A DNA stretch of 64,000 nucleotides, taken from Persicaria tinctoria (taxonomy: Eukaryota; Streptophyta; Magnoliopsida; Caryophyllales; Polygonaceae). The stretch lies in the NCBI GenBank assembly GCA_037127255.1, contig JBANSL010000004.1, positions 70,764,627-70,828,626 on the forward strand. Direction: 5' to 3'. Position 1 is the stretch's first letter; each line of letters starts with the position of its first letter. Positions 23,497 to 34,200 of the stretch are shown piece after piece. The position numbers were made by a program, and so were the translations under genes. Under the pieces are notes generated by a model. The model did no database searches. It saw nothing but the letters and a program-made list of their open reading frames with translations, and had not been told where the DNA came from.

Positions 23497-23870
23497 CAAG
23501 GATTAGCGGTGTTATTCGAGCTGAAGGAGCCAAACTTTGACATATTCAAGCTTGGTTCATTTGATAAACGAGCTCGAACCGAGCTGAGTTCAATTTTTAA
23601 ACAAGTTTTTTTTAAAAAAAAGCTTGGCTTGTTTAGAAAATGAACGAGCACTAACCGAGTTTTTTTTTTCGAGGTTTAAGTAGTTTTACTTGGTCATATC
23701 ATATTAACTTAAATACAATTTTAGAAATTTCATAAAGTTCGAGCTATTCGAGCTTAAATCGAACGAGCCGAGCTTAAAATCCTGTTCAGACCCGCCTTAT
23801 TTAGGCAAGTGAACGAACTCGATTTGAGTTATTTTTGAGCTGATCCCAAACCGAGCTCGAGATATTAAGT
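23497..23870. repeat. AGCTCG-rich dispersed repeat, copy 1
   Basis: Multiple AGCTCG, GAGCTC and ACGAGC motifs in both orientations, the same compositional family as 27303-27634. Probably a nonautonomous DNA element; ends are not resolved here. Confidence 0.55.
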
Positions 23871-23878
23871 TCATATAA

Positions 23879-24143
23879 GATCATGCCCAACAGCTTCTTT
23901 AAAATGATCTCCAAAATAGAGAATTAGAAGTTAAATATTCTGAATATTTTGTGCTTCAATTCCAACAGCTTCTCCATTATAGAGTTTACACCAAAATATA
24001 TAGAGTTTTCTTCAAATTTAGGGAATGGTCTCCATATTTTCTCTTCATTTCCTATTTTGGAGAATATAATGGGAAACGGTTGGACCTAAAACCATCCCAA
24101 TATTCTCCAAAAAATCAAGATGGAGAATATAATGTGGGTGCTC
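23879..24143. mobile_element. Tourist-like MITE upstream of UXS
   Basis: Left end GATCATGCCCAACAGC and right end AATGTGGGTGCTC form imperfect inverted repeats flanked by TAA on both sides (23876-23878, 24144-24146). 265 bp, noncoding. Lies about 0.5 kb before the UXS TATA box. Confidence 0.65.
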
Positions 24144-24390
24144 TAACAACCCTAATAAGAATGCTATCGGATAGAGTCATATCACCCAAAATTTTACTTA
24201 ATAAATAAAAATAATAATAAATCAAACTAGGTGCATATATTTTATGATTTTCCATGTGTGGAGTTGATGAAATAGGGTCCCATGTTGAAACCCATAAAAG
24301 AGGGAGAAAAAGAGGAGCACGAGAAAGTGTGGGAAGTAAAAGTGACGATCGAACACATCTGACGCCGATATTTCATGCGACCCTCTCCAT

Positions 24391-24424
24391 CTCCCTCTCC
24401 CTCCCCCTCCCCCTCCCCCTCCCT
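24391..24424 (+). promoter_or_regulatory. C-rich tract in UXS promoter (G-quadruplex potential)
   Basis: Several runs of 3-5 C separated by single T bases. The opposite strand therefore has repeated GGG blocks with one-base loops, which fits an intramolecular quadruplex. It begins a CT-rich region reaching about 24600. Confidence 0.6.
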
Positions 24425-24623
24425 TTGAGTGACCACACCACACGTCCTCTCCCTCTCCTCCTTCGTCTCCCTCGTTTCTCTCCCCCCATCTTTAATTCAA
24501 TTACACCACTCCCATCTCTCTCTCCTCTGTTTTTCCCTCTTTCCTTTTCCGGTCTCTTCCTCTTCAAAGATCCAATCTTTAATTCAACCCCACCCTCCCC
24601 TGTACTCACCCCCACCCTCTTAT

Positions 24624-24631
24624 TATATATA
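24624..24631 (+). promoter_or_regulatory. candidate TATA box of UXS
   Basis: TATATATA lies 58 bp before the first base of the chosen start codon, with CT-rich DNA upstream. This would leave a 5' UTR of about 30 nt; a transcript start further upstream cannot be excluded. Confidence 0.45.
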
Positions 24632-24688
24632 TCCTTGAATTCGATCCCCTTCGTCAAATTCATTCAGATACCCAAAATCAAATCAATC

Positions 24689-25480
24689 ATGGGTTCGTCT
24701 GACCTGATTTCCAGGCGCAGCGCAACCCACTCCCCCGATCGCCCCAAATCGCACCCCTTCCGCTACCTCCTCTCTCAGAACCGCCCCCTCTTCCTCCTCG
24801 CCGGCTTCTCCATCGCCGCCCTCTTCTTCTCCCTCCCCACCCCAACCCCAACCCCCCTCCCCGCCCCCATCAAGAAGCCAATTAACAACCTTTATCATCA
24901 TCGCGGGCCAGGCATCGGGCTATTCGGGAGCGTCGGGGGGAGGGTGCCGCTGGGGCTGAAGGTCAGCAAGGGGAAGCGGATACTTGTGACTGGTGGGGCC
25001 GGATTCGTGGGGTCCCACCTCGTCGACCGCCTAATGGAGAGGGGCCACAACGTCATCGTCCTCGACAACTACTTCACCGGGCGGAAGGAGAACGTGATGC
25101 ACCACCTCGACAACCCACGCTTCGAGCTCCTCCGACACGACGTCGTCGAGCCCATCCTTCTCGAGGTCGACCAGATCTACCACCTGGCCTGCCCTGCCTC
25201 CCCGGTCCACTACAAGTTCAACCCCATCAAGACCATCATATCCTTCAATTTCGTCTCTTTAATTCCTTTTTAACGCAAAATTCATTGTTAAATTGAACAG
25301 GTAACCTAGAAATCGATGAGTCCAATTTGGCGCTACATATCCCCAATTCCCAATGACATTTTCGATTGGGTGAAAGTAGGCGCTCATTTATTGTTTACAC
25401 AAATCGAATTCATTGAAAATTGTTGAATCTGCATGTGCGTTGGGTTTGAATTTATCCTTGACATATACCGGGAGGGAAGA

Positions 25481-25514
<34 letters not shown>

Positions 25515-28500
25515 AGGGCTGGCCAAGAGGGTGGGGGCCAGGTTCTTGCTCACCAGCACCAGTGAGGTTTATGGTGACCCTCTTCAGCACCCCCAGATTG
25601 AGTCTTACTGGGGCAATGTCAACCCCATTGGTAAGCTTAACTCGACCTTAATCGATGCCACGATCGAGCTCTACATTGATGTTAATACTAATACTAATAC
25701 AATTTGTGGTGTTCAGGTGTTAGGAGTTGCTACGACGAGGGAAAGCGGACGGCCGAGACCTTGACCATGGACTACCACAGAGGCCTTGGCATTGAGGTAT
25801 TGTTAAATTTTGTATCGAATTCGATTCATTGTGCGTATATTTGTTGAAAGGTTTGATACGGGCTGTTCCTTTCCATCGCCATACAAAAGACTCAAAAATA
25901 AATAAATAAATGATGGAATCTCTCTGGAACGCTTAAACTTTTGTAATCTGTGGATCTCGACTATAATTCATTTTATGTACTCACTCTGTCTCCAAATATA
26001 ATTCATTTTATGTTTTGAGTTAAGTTATTAAAGTATAGTACTCCCTCCGTCCAAAAATACATTGCCTTTTACTACGTAGCATTTTGCACAAGTTTTAATA
26101 AAACACCTTACTTTTAAAAAAAACATCATCATTGCACTCACTTTTTCATAAATTTTACTACCTCCGATCCAAAATATATGTCGTTTGACTTTTTAACACG
26201 TATTTTAAGGAACTAAAAACTATATAATATATTAACTTTTTTATTTTATTTTTTTTACAATTTAATACTTATTACCAACAAATATTAAGTTGTAAAAAAA
26301 TAATTTAAAAAAACTTTATATTTTATATAGTTTTTAGCTTCTTAAAATACGTGTTGAAAAGTCCAACGACATACATTTTGGATCGGAGGTAATATTATTT
26401 TTTAACACCCACTACACATTTTAATCAATCAAATTATTTTAAAAAGTCAACAACACACAAACCAATACAAATCATTACAACTTTTTACCTAGAAAATCTA
26501 AAAGCTCATCTATTGCTGGACAAAAAATTACATGTATTGTTGGACGGAGGGAGTATTATTTTTTTAAACACAATAAAAAAATTAAAACTTTATAAAGTTT
26601 GTAACACCTTAACAAACGTGCATAGTTAATACTTTATAATATTATATATAGTACTAATTAATTATACGTAGTATATATGATATTAGTATTGAAAGATTAA
26701 ACCAATCACAAGTTGGTGCAGTGGTTGTGGGCCTACGTCCCATGCCAAGAGGTTCGAAGTTCGAATCCTCTTGGTAACATCCCTTAAATTGGTCATAGAG
26801 TACCCGATCTAGATGTAGAGCGACCGAGTCGATCGAACTGTACTAAGATCAAAAAGTATTGAAAGATTAAAATAATAAAGAATTTATTCAATTTATTGGT
26901 AAATGTTTAACCACTTCAATGCTAATTTATAGATTTATAGATTAGTGGTTCAAGTCTTAATACTCCACCTCTTATAGTTTTTATGATAAAGAAAAAAAAA
27001 TTTCTCTCGAAATTTTTAGTATGCCTTGCATTTTTGTTTTGACCTTTTTTTTCTTAAAGAAATTAAATATTTAAATTATAATTTTATAGTTTTTCTTTCT
27101 GTATTTTTCGAAACACTTTTGCTTTTCATAGACAAAAAAAATCCAAAATTTTAGTATGCCCTCCATTTTTATTTTTGTCGATTTTTTGAAAATAAATTGC
27201 ATAATTAAACTAGAATTTATCGTTTTTTTTCCCATTCTTTTTAAATTTTTTGTTCTTGATAAACAAAACTATCCAAAAATTCCGGCCCCTCTCATTAGGA
27301 GTAGGGGTGTTATGTGAACACAAGTAGCTCGAATTCGAATCGTACTTGTTCGATAAAAACTCGGCTCGAGCTCGCTAATTTTCTAAACGAGCGAGTATGA
27401 GCACAAATTTATACTCGGTCCAAAACTCGGCTTGTTCGAATTAAGCTTGAGTAACTCAAATTTTATGGAATTTGTAAAATTTCCCCTAAGTTATTGTATA
27501 ATGAGCAAGTAGAACTTCTCAAAGCTCGAAAAAAGCTCGGCTCGTGCTCTATCATTTCCTAAACGAGCCGAGTATGAGCACATTTTTAAGCTTGAGTCAA
27601 AATTTAGGCTCGCCCTCAGCTCGTTCACATCCTAAATCAACTGAATATGAGTAAATAATACTCGGCTCATTCGCCTTGAATAACCGCCTAATTAGGTGTG
27701 TAGTTCCGCCCCGGATACCAACATTATAATTATAAAAAATTATAATGATAAATCGATGTAAATTGACACGCATTTGCCCATCCCTCATCGTCTTTGTGGA
27801 TGAAAGATAGGTAGAATTGTTCACATTAGTTTAAGAGTTCATTTAGATGAACTTATCTTATGACTTATAATACATAATATTATGCATTCCAAGTCATAAT
27901 AATGGTCATCCAAACGAACCCCAAATAACCGTACTATAATTATAAAAAATTATAATGATAAATCGATGTAAATTGACACGCATTTGCCCATCCCTCATCG
28001 TCTTTGTGGATGAAAGATAGGTAGAATTGTTCACATTAGTTTAAGAGTTCATTTAGATGAACTTATCTTATGACTTATAATACATAATATTATGCATTCC
28101 AAGTCATAATAATGGTCATCCAAACGAACCCCAAATAACCGTACTATCATCCACGAGCTATGTTCGATGGTAAATGCGGTACTCCATTTGCCAAATCAAT
28201 GTCACGTTTGTGATGAATTGGGTCCGATTTGGGACTCTGAATGCAACATTTCGACGCGTTATGCATATGATAGTACAAATGTGAATGAATGTGTGGATTG
28301 GGCCACTGTACTTGTATGTTTAGGCATCACCTTTTCTTTTTGTTGTTGGTTAAAGGGCAATGAGTTCACATGTTACATTCAGAGATTGTAAATACTTTTA
28401 TGGTTATTTTGTAGTGCTATCTGTTTTTGCCCCCTTCTAAAATCTGATGGATTGAGAGTTTGAGACAGTCACAAGTTGTAAAAGTTGATTCATTGTGATG

Positions 28501-29291
28501 TTTGTTTTACATGACGACTGCTCGGATTTTTGGCGTCCTCCTGATTTGCAGGTGAGGATTGCTCGGATTTTCAACACGTATGGGCCTCGTATGTGCATCG
28601 ATGATGGTCGTGTCGTTAGCAACTTCGTTGCGCAGGTGAGGTTTCATTTCCTCAAGACATTGATGACAATAGGTAGCTCATAACATTTGATAAGTCTGAT
28701 GTACTAAATGATTTTGTGGTAGGCACTTAGAAAGGAGCCATTGACTGTCTATGGAGATGGCAAGCAAACAAGGAGTTTCCAATTCGTTTCCGACCTGGTA
28801 AGCTTTCGTGACTTTCATGTCACTCGAAGAGCTGTTCTTTGCTTTGGACTTTGACATGTATACTCTTGTTTGCGATGACAGGTAGAGGGATTGATGAAGC
28901 TGATGGAAGGCGAACATGTCGGGCCTTTCAACCTCGGGAACCCTGGAGAATTCACCATGCTTGAACTAGCCAAGGTAACTTCTTGCATTATGGAGTAGTT
29001 AGTTTTGAACAATACATACATACATATGTATTGGATCTCAGATTGTTGTTCTAAATGAAGGTGGTGCAAGAGACGATAGATCCAAACGCGGAGATAGCAT
29101 TCAGGGCAAACACGGAAGACGACCCACACAAGAGAAAGCCGGACATAACAAGGGCAAAGGAGCTCCTCGGATGGGAGCCGAAGGTGTCTCTCAAGGAAGG
29201 CCTTCCCATGATGGTTTCTGACTTCAGACAACGCTTGTTCGGCGATCAGAAGGACATTGGTATCTCTGAAAAAACCACATCCTCCGAGTAG
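24689..29291 (+). CDS. UXS: UDP-glucuronate decarboxylase (UDP-xylose synthase), membrane-anchored, 7 exons
   Basis: Exons: 24689-25237, 25483-25630, 25717-25796, 28552-28635, 28723-28797, 28882-28974, 29061-29291; total 1260 nt (419 aa). Family reaction: UDP-glucuronate to UDP-xylose plus CO2 using bound NAD+, supplying xylan and other xylose-containing glycans. Residues 1-32 are a basic cytosolic tail, about 33-49 are a signal anchor ([14 protein letters not shown]), then a Pro/Thr-rich stem, so it is the type II Golgi-lumenal kind (UXS1/2/4 group) and not the cytosolic kind. The extended SDR core starts with TGGAGFVG (about 101-108); STSEVYG and the catalytic Tyr238-Lys242 (YDEGK) follow. 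[11 protein letters not shown] and the C-terminal [10 protein letters not shown] are conserved. The open frame extends upstream to 24254, but ATG 24689 fits the family N-terminus and lies after the TATA box. Intron 1 has AT-AC borders. Intron 3 is 2.75 kb and full of repeats. Confidence 0.95.
25238..25482 (+). other. candidate U12-type AT-AC intron (UXS intron 1)
   Basis: The first exon ends at an Ile codon in phase 0 and is followed at once by ATATCCTT, the exact U12 5' splice-site consensus. No GT donor restores the frame here. The intron ends AAC before AAGACGAATGTGG, which resumes the conserved [21 protein letters not shown] element (about 25462-25471) matches the U12 branch-site consensus TCCTTRAY, roughly 21 nt before the AC. 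The intron is 245 bp. Confidence 0.85.
26041..26553. mobile_element. Stowaway MITE in UXS intron 3 (outer)
   Basis: CTCCCTCCGTCCAAAAATAC on the left and TTGGACGGAGGGAG on the right, with TA on each side (26039-26040, 26554-26555). It contains a second complete MITE, which explains its 513-bp length. Confidence 0.9.
26161..26389. mobile_element. Stowaway-like MITE nested in the outer MITE
   Basis: CCTCCGATCCAAAATATATG on the left is mirrored by the inverse ending GGATCGGAGG, with long inverted arms of about 70 bp. TA flanks both ends (26159-26160, 26390-26391). 229 bp. Confidence 0.9.
26702..26854 (+). mobile_element. tRNA-derived SINE in UXS intron 3
   Basis: A perfect 17-bp target duplication, AGTATTGAAAGATTAAA, lies at 26685-26701 and 26855-26871. 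Internal pol III promoter boxes: A box near TTGGTGCAGTGG (26713-26724) and B box GTTCGAATCC (26759-26768). A short A-run ends the element. 153 bp, noncoding. Confidence 0.9.
27303..27634. repeat. AGCTCG-rich dispersed repeat, copy 2 (UXS intron 3)
   Basis: Left end GGGTGTTATGTGAACACAAG and right end GCTCGTTCACATCC form a loose inverted pair. The interior is packed with CTCGGCTCG, GAGCTCG and ACGAGC motifs. Same family as 23497-23870. Confidence 0.55.
27725..28147 (+). repeat. perfect 210-bp tandem duplication (UXS intron 3)
   Basis: 27725-27934 and 27935-28144 appear identical over their whole length, and the match runs on a few bases further. Either a very recent duplication or an assembly artefact. 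Confidence 0.9.
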
Positions 29292-30267
29292 TTCGAGATA
29301 GTGAGTGTTGTGGGTACCGGCCGGATAGTCTTCGATTCGGATCAACGGAAAGATAGTTAAAAGTAGCAAGTTGATGAGCGAATAAGAGGGGATATGATGT
29401 GGAGGAGCGGGTTTTCGTAATCTTGTTCTTCCTTGTTTCGACATGAGAGAGATCTTCAGAGATGGTAGAACTAGTCCGAATTCGATCACATTTTGAGTTT
29501 TAAATCATCTTGAAGTTCAAATGTACGTTACTGTATATGCAGTTTCTATGATCTTCTGACAATGTGATGTTAATTACTTGTGTTTCTTCAATTGCATATA
29601 AAGTGATTAAATGATAACTGGATATGAAATGCCTAAAATTGTGATGAAGGTGCACCGGGTGAAACACTGTACATTTAAGTTTTCAAGTGTTTCTTCCATT
29701 GATTTTTTCCCCCTAAATTAGTACCCTCAACTTCTCGCAAAAAATTGACCAAATTAATTAATTATATATAAACAAAATGCTATATGCACTAAATTCAAAT
29801 GTGTGGATTTTAGATCCGTTTCATCATTTGAAAGACACCTGTCTCATGATCATTACATTTAGGGTAAAAAAAAAAGTAATTTGCGAATCTTAGAAACGGA
29901 TCTTCAATCCATTCATATATTTTGTGAAGGAAAAAAAATCACGTGTAAGAATAAAATCCATTCATATATCTTAGTAACTTTTTTTGTTTACAAATTTTAA
30001 CATAAATGGATTTGTATTATTTTTTGAAATTGAAAGGATTTACGATCCGTTTGTATTATTTTTTAAAATTTTTGTAATGGCAAAATATCATTGGGAATCT
30101 AAACTATACTATGATACTATGTAGTTATTTTTTTAAAAATGAACCAATTGCAGTTGGTTTGAGTTGGAATATTGGGTCAACTTGCTGATTGGAAAGGAAA
30201 ATCGACAGTTTGATCCGAATTATAGGCGGATTTAACAACGTGGATGGCACCATCACCATGGATTGTT
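29292..30267. other. UXS 3' UTR and AT-rich spacer
   Basis: The first 250-300 bp probably hold the UXS 3' UTR. The remainder is AT-rich with phrases around ATCCATTCATATAT repeated near 29910 and 29960. No gene seen. Confidence 0.5.
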
Positions 30268-30284
30268 CACTATGCCAAATTACA

Positions 30285-30815
30285 TCTCAGGCGACGGACG
30301 AAAATCGTCGCCTGAAAGGAATTTTCGCCGCTTGATGATTCAGGCGACGGATGTCCATCGCCTGAACGTCTGTCCGTCCAATGTCATCCCTAGAGGTTCC
30401 AGGAGACGGATGTCATAAGGTCCGTCGTCTGAGTACCTTTAGGCCACCAAATATACGTTCGTCGCCTAAATACATTGTCAGACCCCAAGGGCTTCTCAAG
30501 CCCGCCCATTAACTCTTAGGCGACGAAATTTAAATTTCAGACGACCAATCCGGTCCCTCGCTCTATAGTGGGCTCGGAATTATAAATCATTATTTAATTT
30601 CACTCAAGCGACGGACCTATACTAAGTTTATGGTCGCCTGAATGGGAGAGGGATAAAAGAAATTGCTTCAAGCCACCAACGGGAAAGGAAAAAATCCGTC
30701 GCCTGAAATGGTTCACAAGAGGGCAAAACATCCAAGCGACCTATTTGCTAGTAAGTTCGTGGCTTGAGTTTGTTTAAGCCACAACTATTTAATTATATTC
30801 GTCTGATGTTCGTCG
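30285..30815. repeat. left subterminal CACTA repeats
   Basis: About a dozen imperfect copies of a 10-13 bp unit (TCAGGCGACGGAC, CGTCGCCTGA and relatives such as TTAGGCGACGAA), often in head-to-head pairs. In En/Spm such repeats bind TnpA; that role here is by analogy. Confidence 0.85.
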
Positions 30816-31229
30816 CATGATTGCGTATAGATTTAAAAAAAAAAAAATCGCAAATCGCTTTTTGCCCCCTATTTTTATACCGAAAATTGGCAGAAAATTT
30901 GTGCATTTATTTTTTTTTGCACGAAACCTGTAATTCAATATACGAATATACAATCCACACAACTCAAAGAGATTCTAAATAGACAAATTAAATACACAAA
31001 CACGAAATTCCATCCTTCAATCCACATAAAATCCAAACAAATTCAATATCCCTACAAGGACATTAACAACCTGCAATTCAATGCTTCAATCTAGACAAAC
31101 ACAAAATACAACCTGCAATTCAATCTACACAGCCACAATATACAGAAGCAATCCGAACAATATATGCCAAAGTAGTAGACAAGTCCAAAAAGGTGCGTTA
31201 TAGGATAGAGGATGGTTGTGTGATACCTT

Positions 31230-34200
31230 CTACTGCCGGGAGGAGGGCTGAGAAGACACAAGAGGAGGGTTAGATGGTGCAGACGCTTGTGCAACTGAGT
31301 TGAATGACGGCTGCGAGCACGCAGCTCCACCTAGGAAATCACAAATCTTCTTCTCCAAGTCTGCCATGCGCGACTCCAGCGCTTCATTCACATCTCTAAC
31401 TTGCCCCACTTCCTCCCTTGCTGCTGCAGCATCCTCCCTTGCTGCTGTAGCATCATCCTTTGCTGCTGCAGCCTCATCCTCTGCCCGCTGAGCTTGTAAC
31501 TTCGCTTCCTCCACCTCCTTCTGCCTCTCGTCCGCCCTTGCAGTCCACGGTCCCCCCCTTTTCTTTGGAGGCCGTTGGCCAGCCGCACCCATGCCTTCAA
31601 GAAAAGGATATAGTCATATACTCAAGTATAACACACAAATCTGTTTATAAGTAGAACATATCTATATATGCAAGTTTTCAGTTTTGAGGTACACAAATCT
31701 GTTTTAAGTATATTATATCTATGTAGCAAGCTTTGAGGAACACAATATGTTGCAAGTTTTAAGTTGTATTGAAATGATGATGTATATATGCAAGTATAAC
31801 ACAATTTGTTTTATTTCAGTTTATGTATTATCCAAATAATCGAATGGTTGTATCTATATATGCAAGTTTTAATTTTTTTCCCCAGATTATGAGGTTAGTT
31901 CAATTAAGATATACCTCGGACTTCGGTTCCCCTTCTCTCGCCGAAGCATTCCATGATCATAGCTGTCTGTTTTTCGATGGGTATTGGGTCCAATTGGCTA
32001 GGGTCGTCAGCCTCTCCTTCCTTGGGTGCTAGTTCCGCCGCAACAAGTGCCTTTAATTTTTCCTGTCAAAAGAAGTCAGTTAGCCCAACAGATCAAAACT
32101 AAAATAACTTGACCAATTAAGTAAACTTTGAACAGAAATAAATGGATTTTCAGGAGCTAAAATGGATTTCAATGCAATAGAAAGACAAGAGGGGAGAATC
32201 TGAAAATATAATCTGTACAGTCCTGCAAATATAACAATTCAAATGTAATCATGAATACAAAGTCATGCAAATATAACTATTCATACATAATCAGTAAAAC
32301 TTTATACCATGATCCACATTAAAGCCTTGGAATCTATCAAAACTAGTAATATAAGTATATAACTATACAAAATCAGTAACTTAAAAATCAGTAACTTAAA
32401 CAAAATCAGCAAAGCAATGAATTTGCAAAAGAAGATGGGAGCATGACAGCAAGCTTTCCTTTAGATCCAAGACACAACAAGAACACCAAAAGCCAAACTA
32501 CACAGATTGCACCTTTCAATTTGATTTCAAGTGCAACAGCTCAAAAACATCGATCAAATACGTCCATAGCCAGCTGTGAAAATCAGAAATTTCCATTCTA
32601 GATAAAAACCACTTCATTTAGAACAAGCATTTAATCTATATAGGACAAGAAGCATGCACTCGAATAACACAAGGAAAATTTGGGTGCTCACGAAAACGGA
32701 AAACCTCACTATCGACTGAAAATCTTAAGCTGATTTCCTTGAACGAAAGTCACACAAGTCAACAGATGCATCATTTTCTGCTTCTTCACCTAGAGAAGTA
32801 CAACTGATTTTGTTTATTGGAATAAGAACAAGATGAGTAACAGTTAGCATGAACACCTAGCAAGCAATATTAACTCTTATTATCCAGACACATATACCTA
32901 TCAATCGAAAACCTCTTTCAATTTCATTTTGAGTGAAATAAGTAGTAAAAAAAAATTGGCTTTAAATTCCAACTGTTTAAGAGAATAAAGACAGTTTTAG
33001 ATGAGGGTGATTCTTGTTTTCTTCGACTTTCCTTTATATGTGTCTGACCATTGATATTGTTGTATGCCAAATTTCTAGCTCTCAATTCTCGAGTCATGTA
33101 TCGAACCACTTTCCTTTACAAAAAAAAAGGGCACTATGGAAGAGCTGGGTGGGATTTGGCCTATGTTTTGATAACTCTTATCAAGCTTAGTGCATAGCTT
33201 AAATTAAACTTAGGTATAATTTTAATTTTTATAAAACTAACAGTCATCATAAATCAAAGGGTGAGTTATAGACTTACAACGCATTCCCTTGCATTTTCAC
33301 ACTTTTCGTAATTATTGATGCAAGCTTGTGCCACAGCTGCGCGATCACGCTTCTGAATAATAAGCTCTTCAGCTCGGAAGCTCATGGGAACAGGGCCACT
33401 ATGGTGGTTGATGGGATTTGGGTTTTTTGTTCTATTAGCCTTGTTTCTCTCACACATAGCCAGAAAGAAGAAAAGAATGAATTTATCGGTTATAAATGTG
33501 TGAAAATATACGAATAAGTTCAGACAACACACAAGGTACAAATATAACCTGTTTTGCTTTATCGAAAAACTCATTGTTGACCAAGTATATCCACTGCTCA
33601 TGGCGTCGGACAAACTCCAATGGAAGTTCGTCCCCGTATTCCTTGAAGTGCATATGACAGTCATATTTCCATGCGGAATAGGCTTTGCTCGCCTTCTTAT
33701 CCAGGAACTCCGTCATGGGATCTTTTTTCGGTTCTTTCCCCGGTAACTCCTCTGGTAACTCCTTCGGTAACTCCTCCGTGGGATCTGGTTTTGGAAGTTC
33801 ATAATAAACCTAGAAGCAAGCAGGTCACAATTAATCTTGATGTGTAAACCATATGTATACAAGTAACTTATAAAAGTTTTGTAAACAAAATTTTGTTAAT
33901 TTAAATGTATATCTATGTGTAAGTAACTTGTACCTCTAGGTAATCCTTCACTATGGCCTGTTGCTCTTTCTTGAGTGCCAAAAATGTTGAGGCCAGCATG
34001 GGGACTTTATCCCTGACAGCACACCCAAGGTCCCTGATGAATGTGCTATACATCGCCCGGGTGCCAGGCCCCTTGTGGAACATAGAGTACTCAATCTTGA
34101 GCCTCTTCCCCCCCCCCCCCGGTCGCCTGCATCATATGCGAAGTCTTGTTGCTCTTAATTATGCGCACCTTACCTGGAAACCATATGAATCAGAAGCAAG

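Noticed and set aside
24254..24688. 145-codon upstream extension of UXS
   Set aside because: CT-rich leader and promoter with a TATA box inside; not part of the family N-terminus, which starts at 24689.
24373..24901. Gly/Arg/Glu-rich minus-strand frames
   Set aside because: Shadows of the CT-rich promoter and of UXS exon 1.
28815..29489. 224-codon minus-strand open frame
   Set aside because: It is antisense to UXS exons 6-7 and the 3' UTR; the + strand protein is strongly conserved.
30268..30830. regularly spaced short repeats near the CACTA end considered as a satellite or CRISPR
   Set aside because: They occur in both orientations with irregular spacing next to a CACTA terminus, as expected for subterminal repeats.
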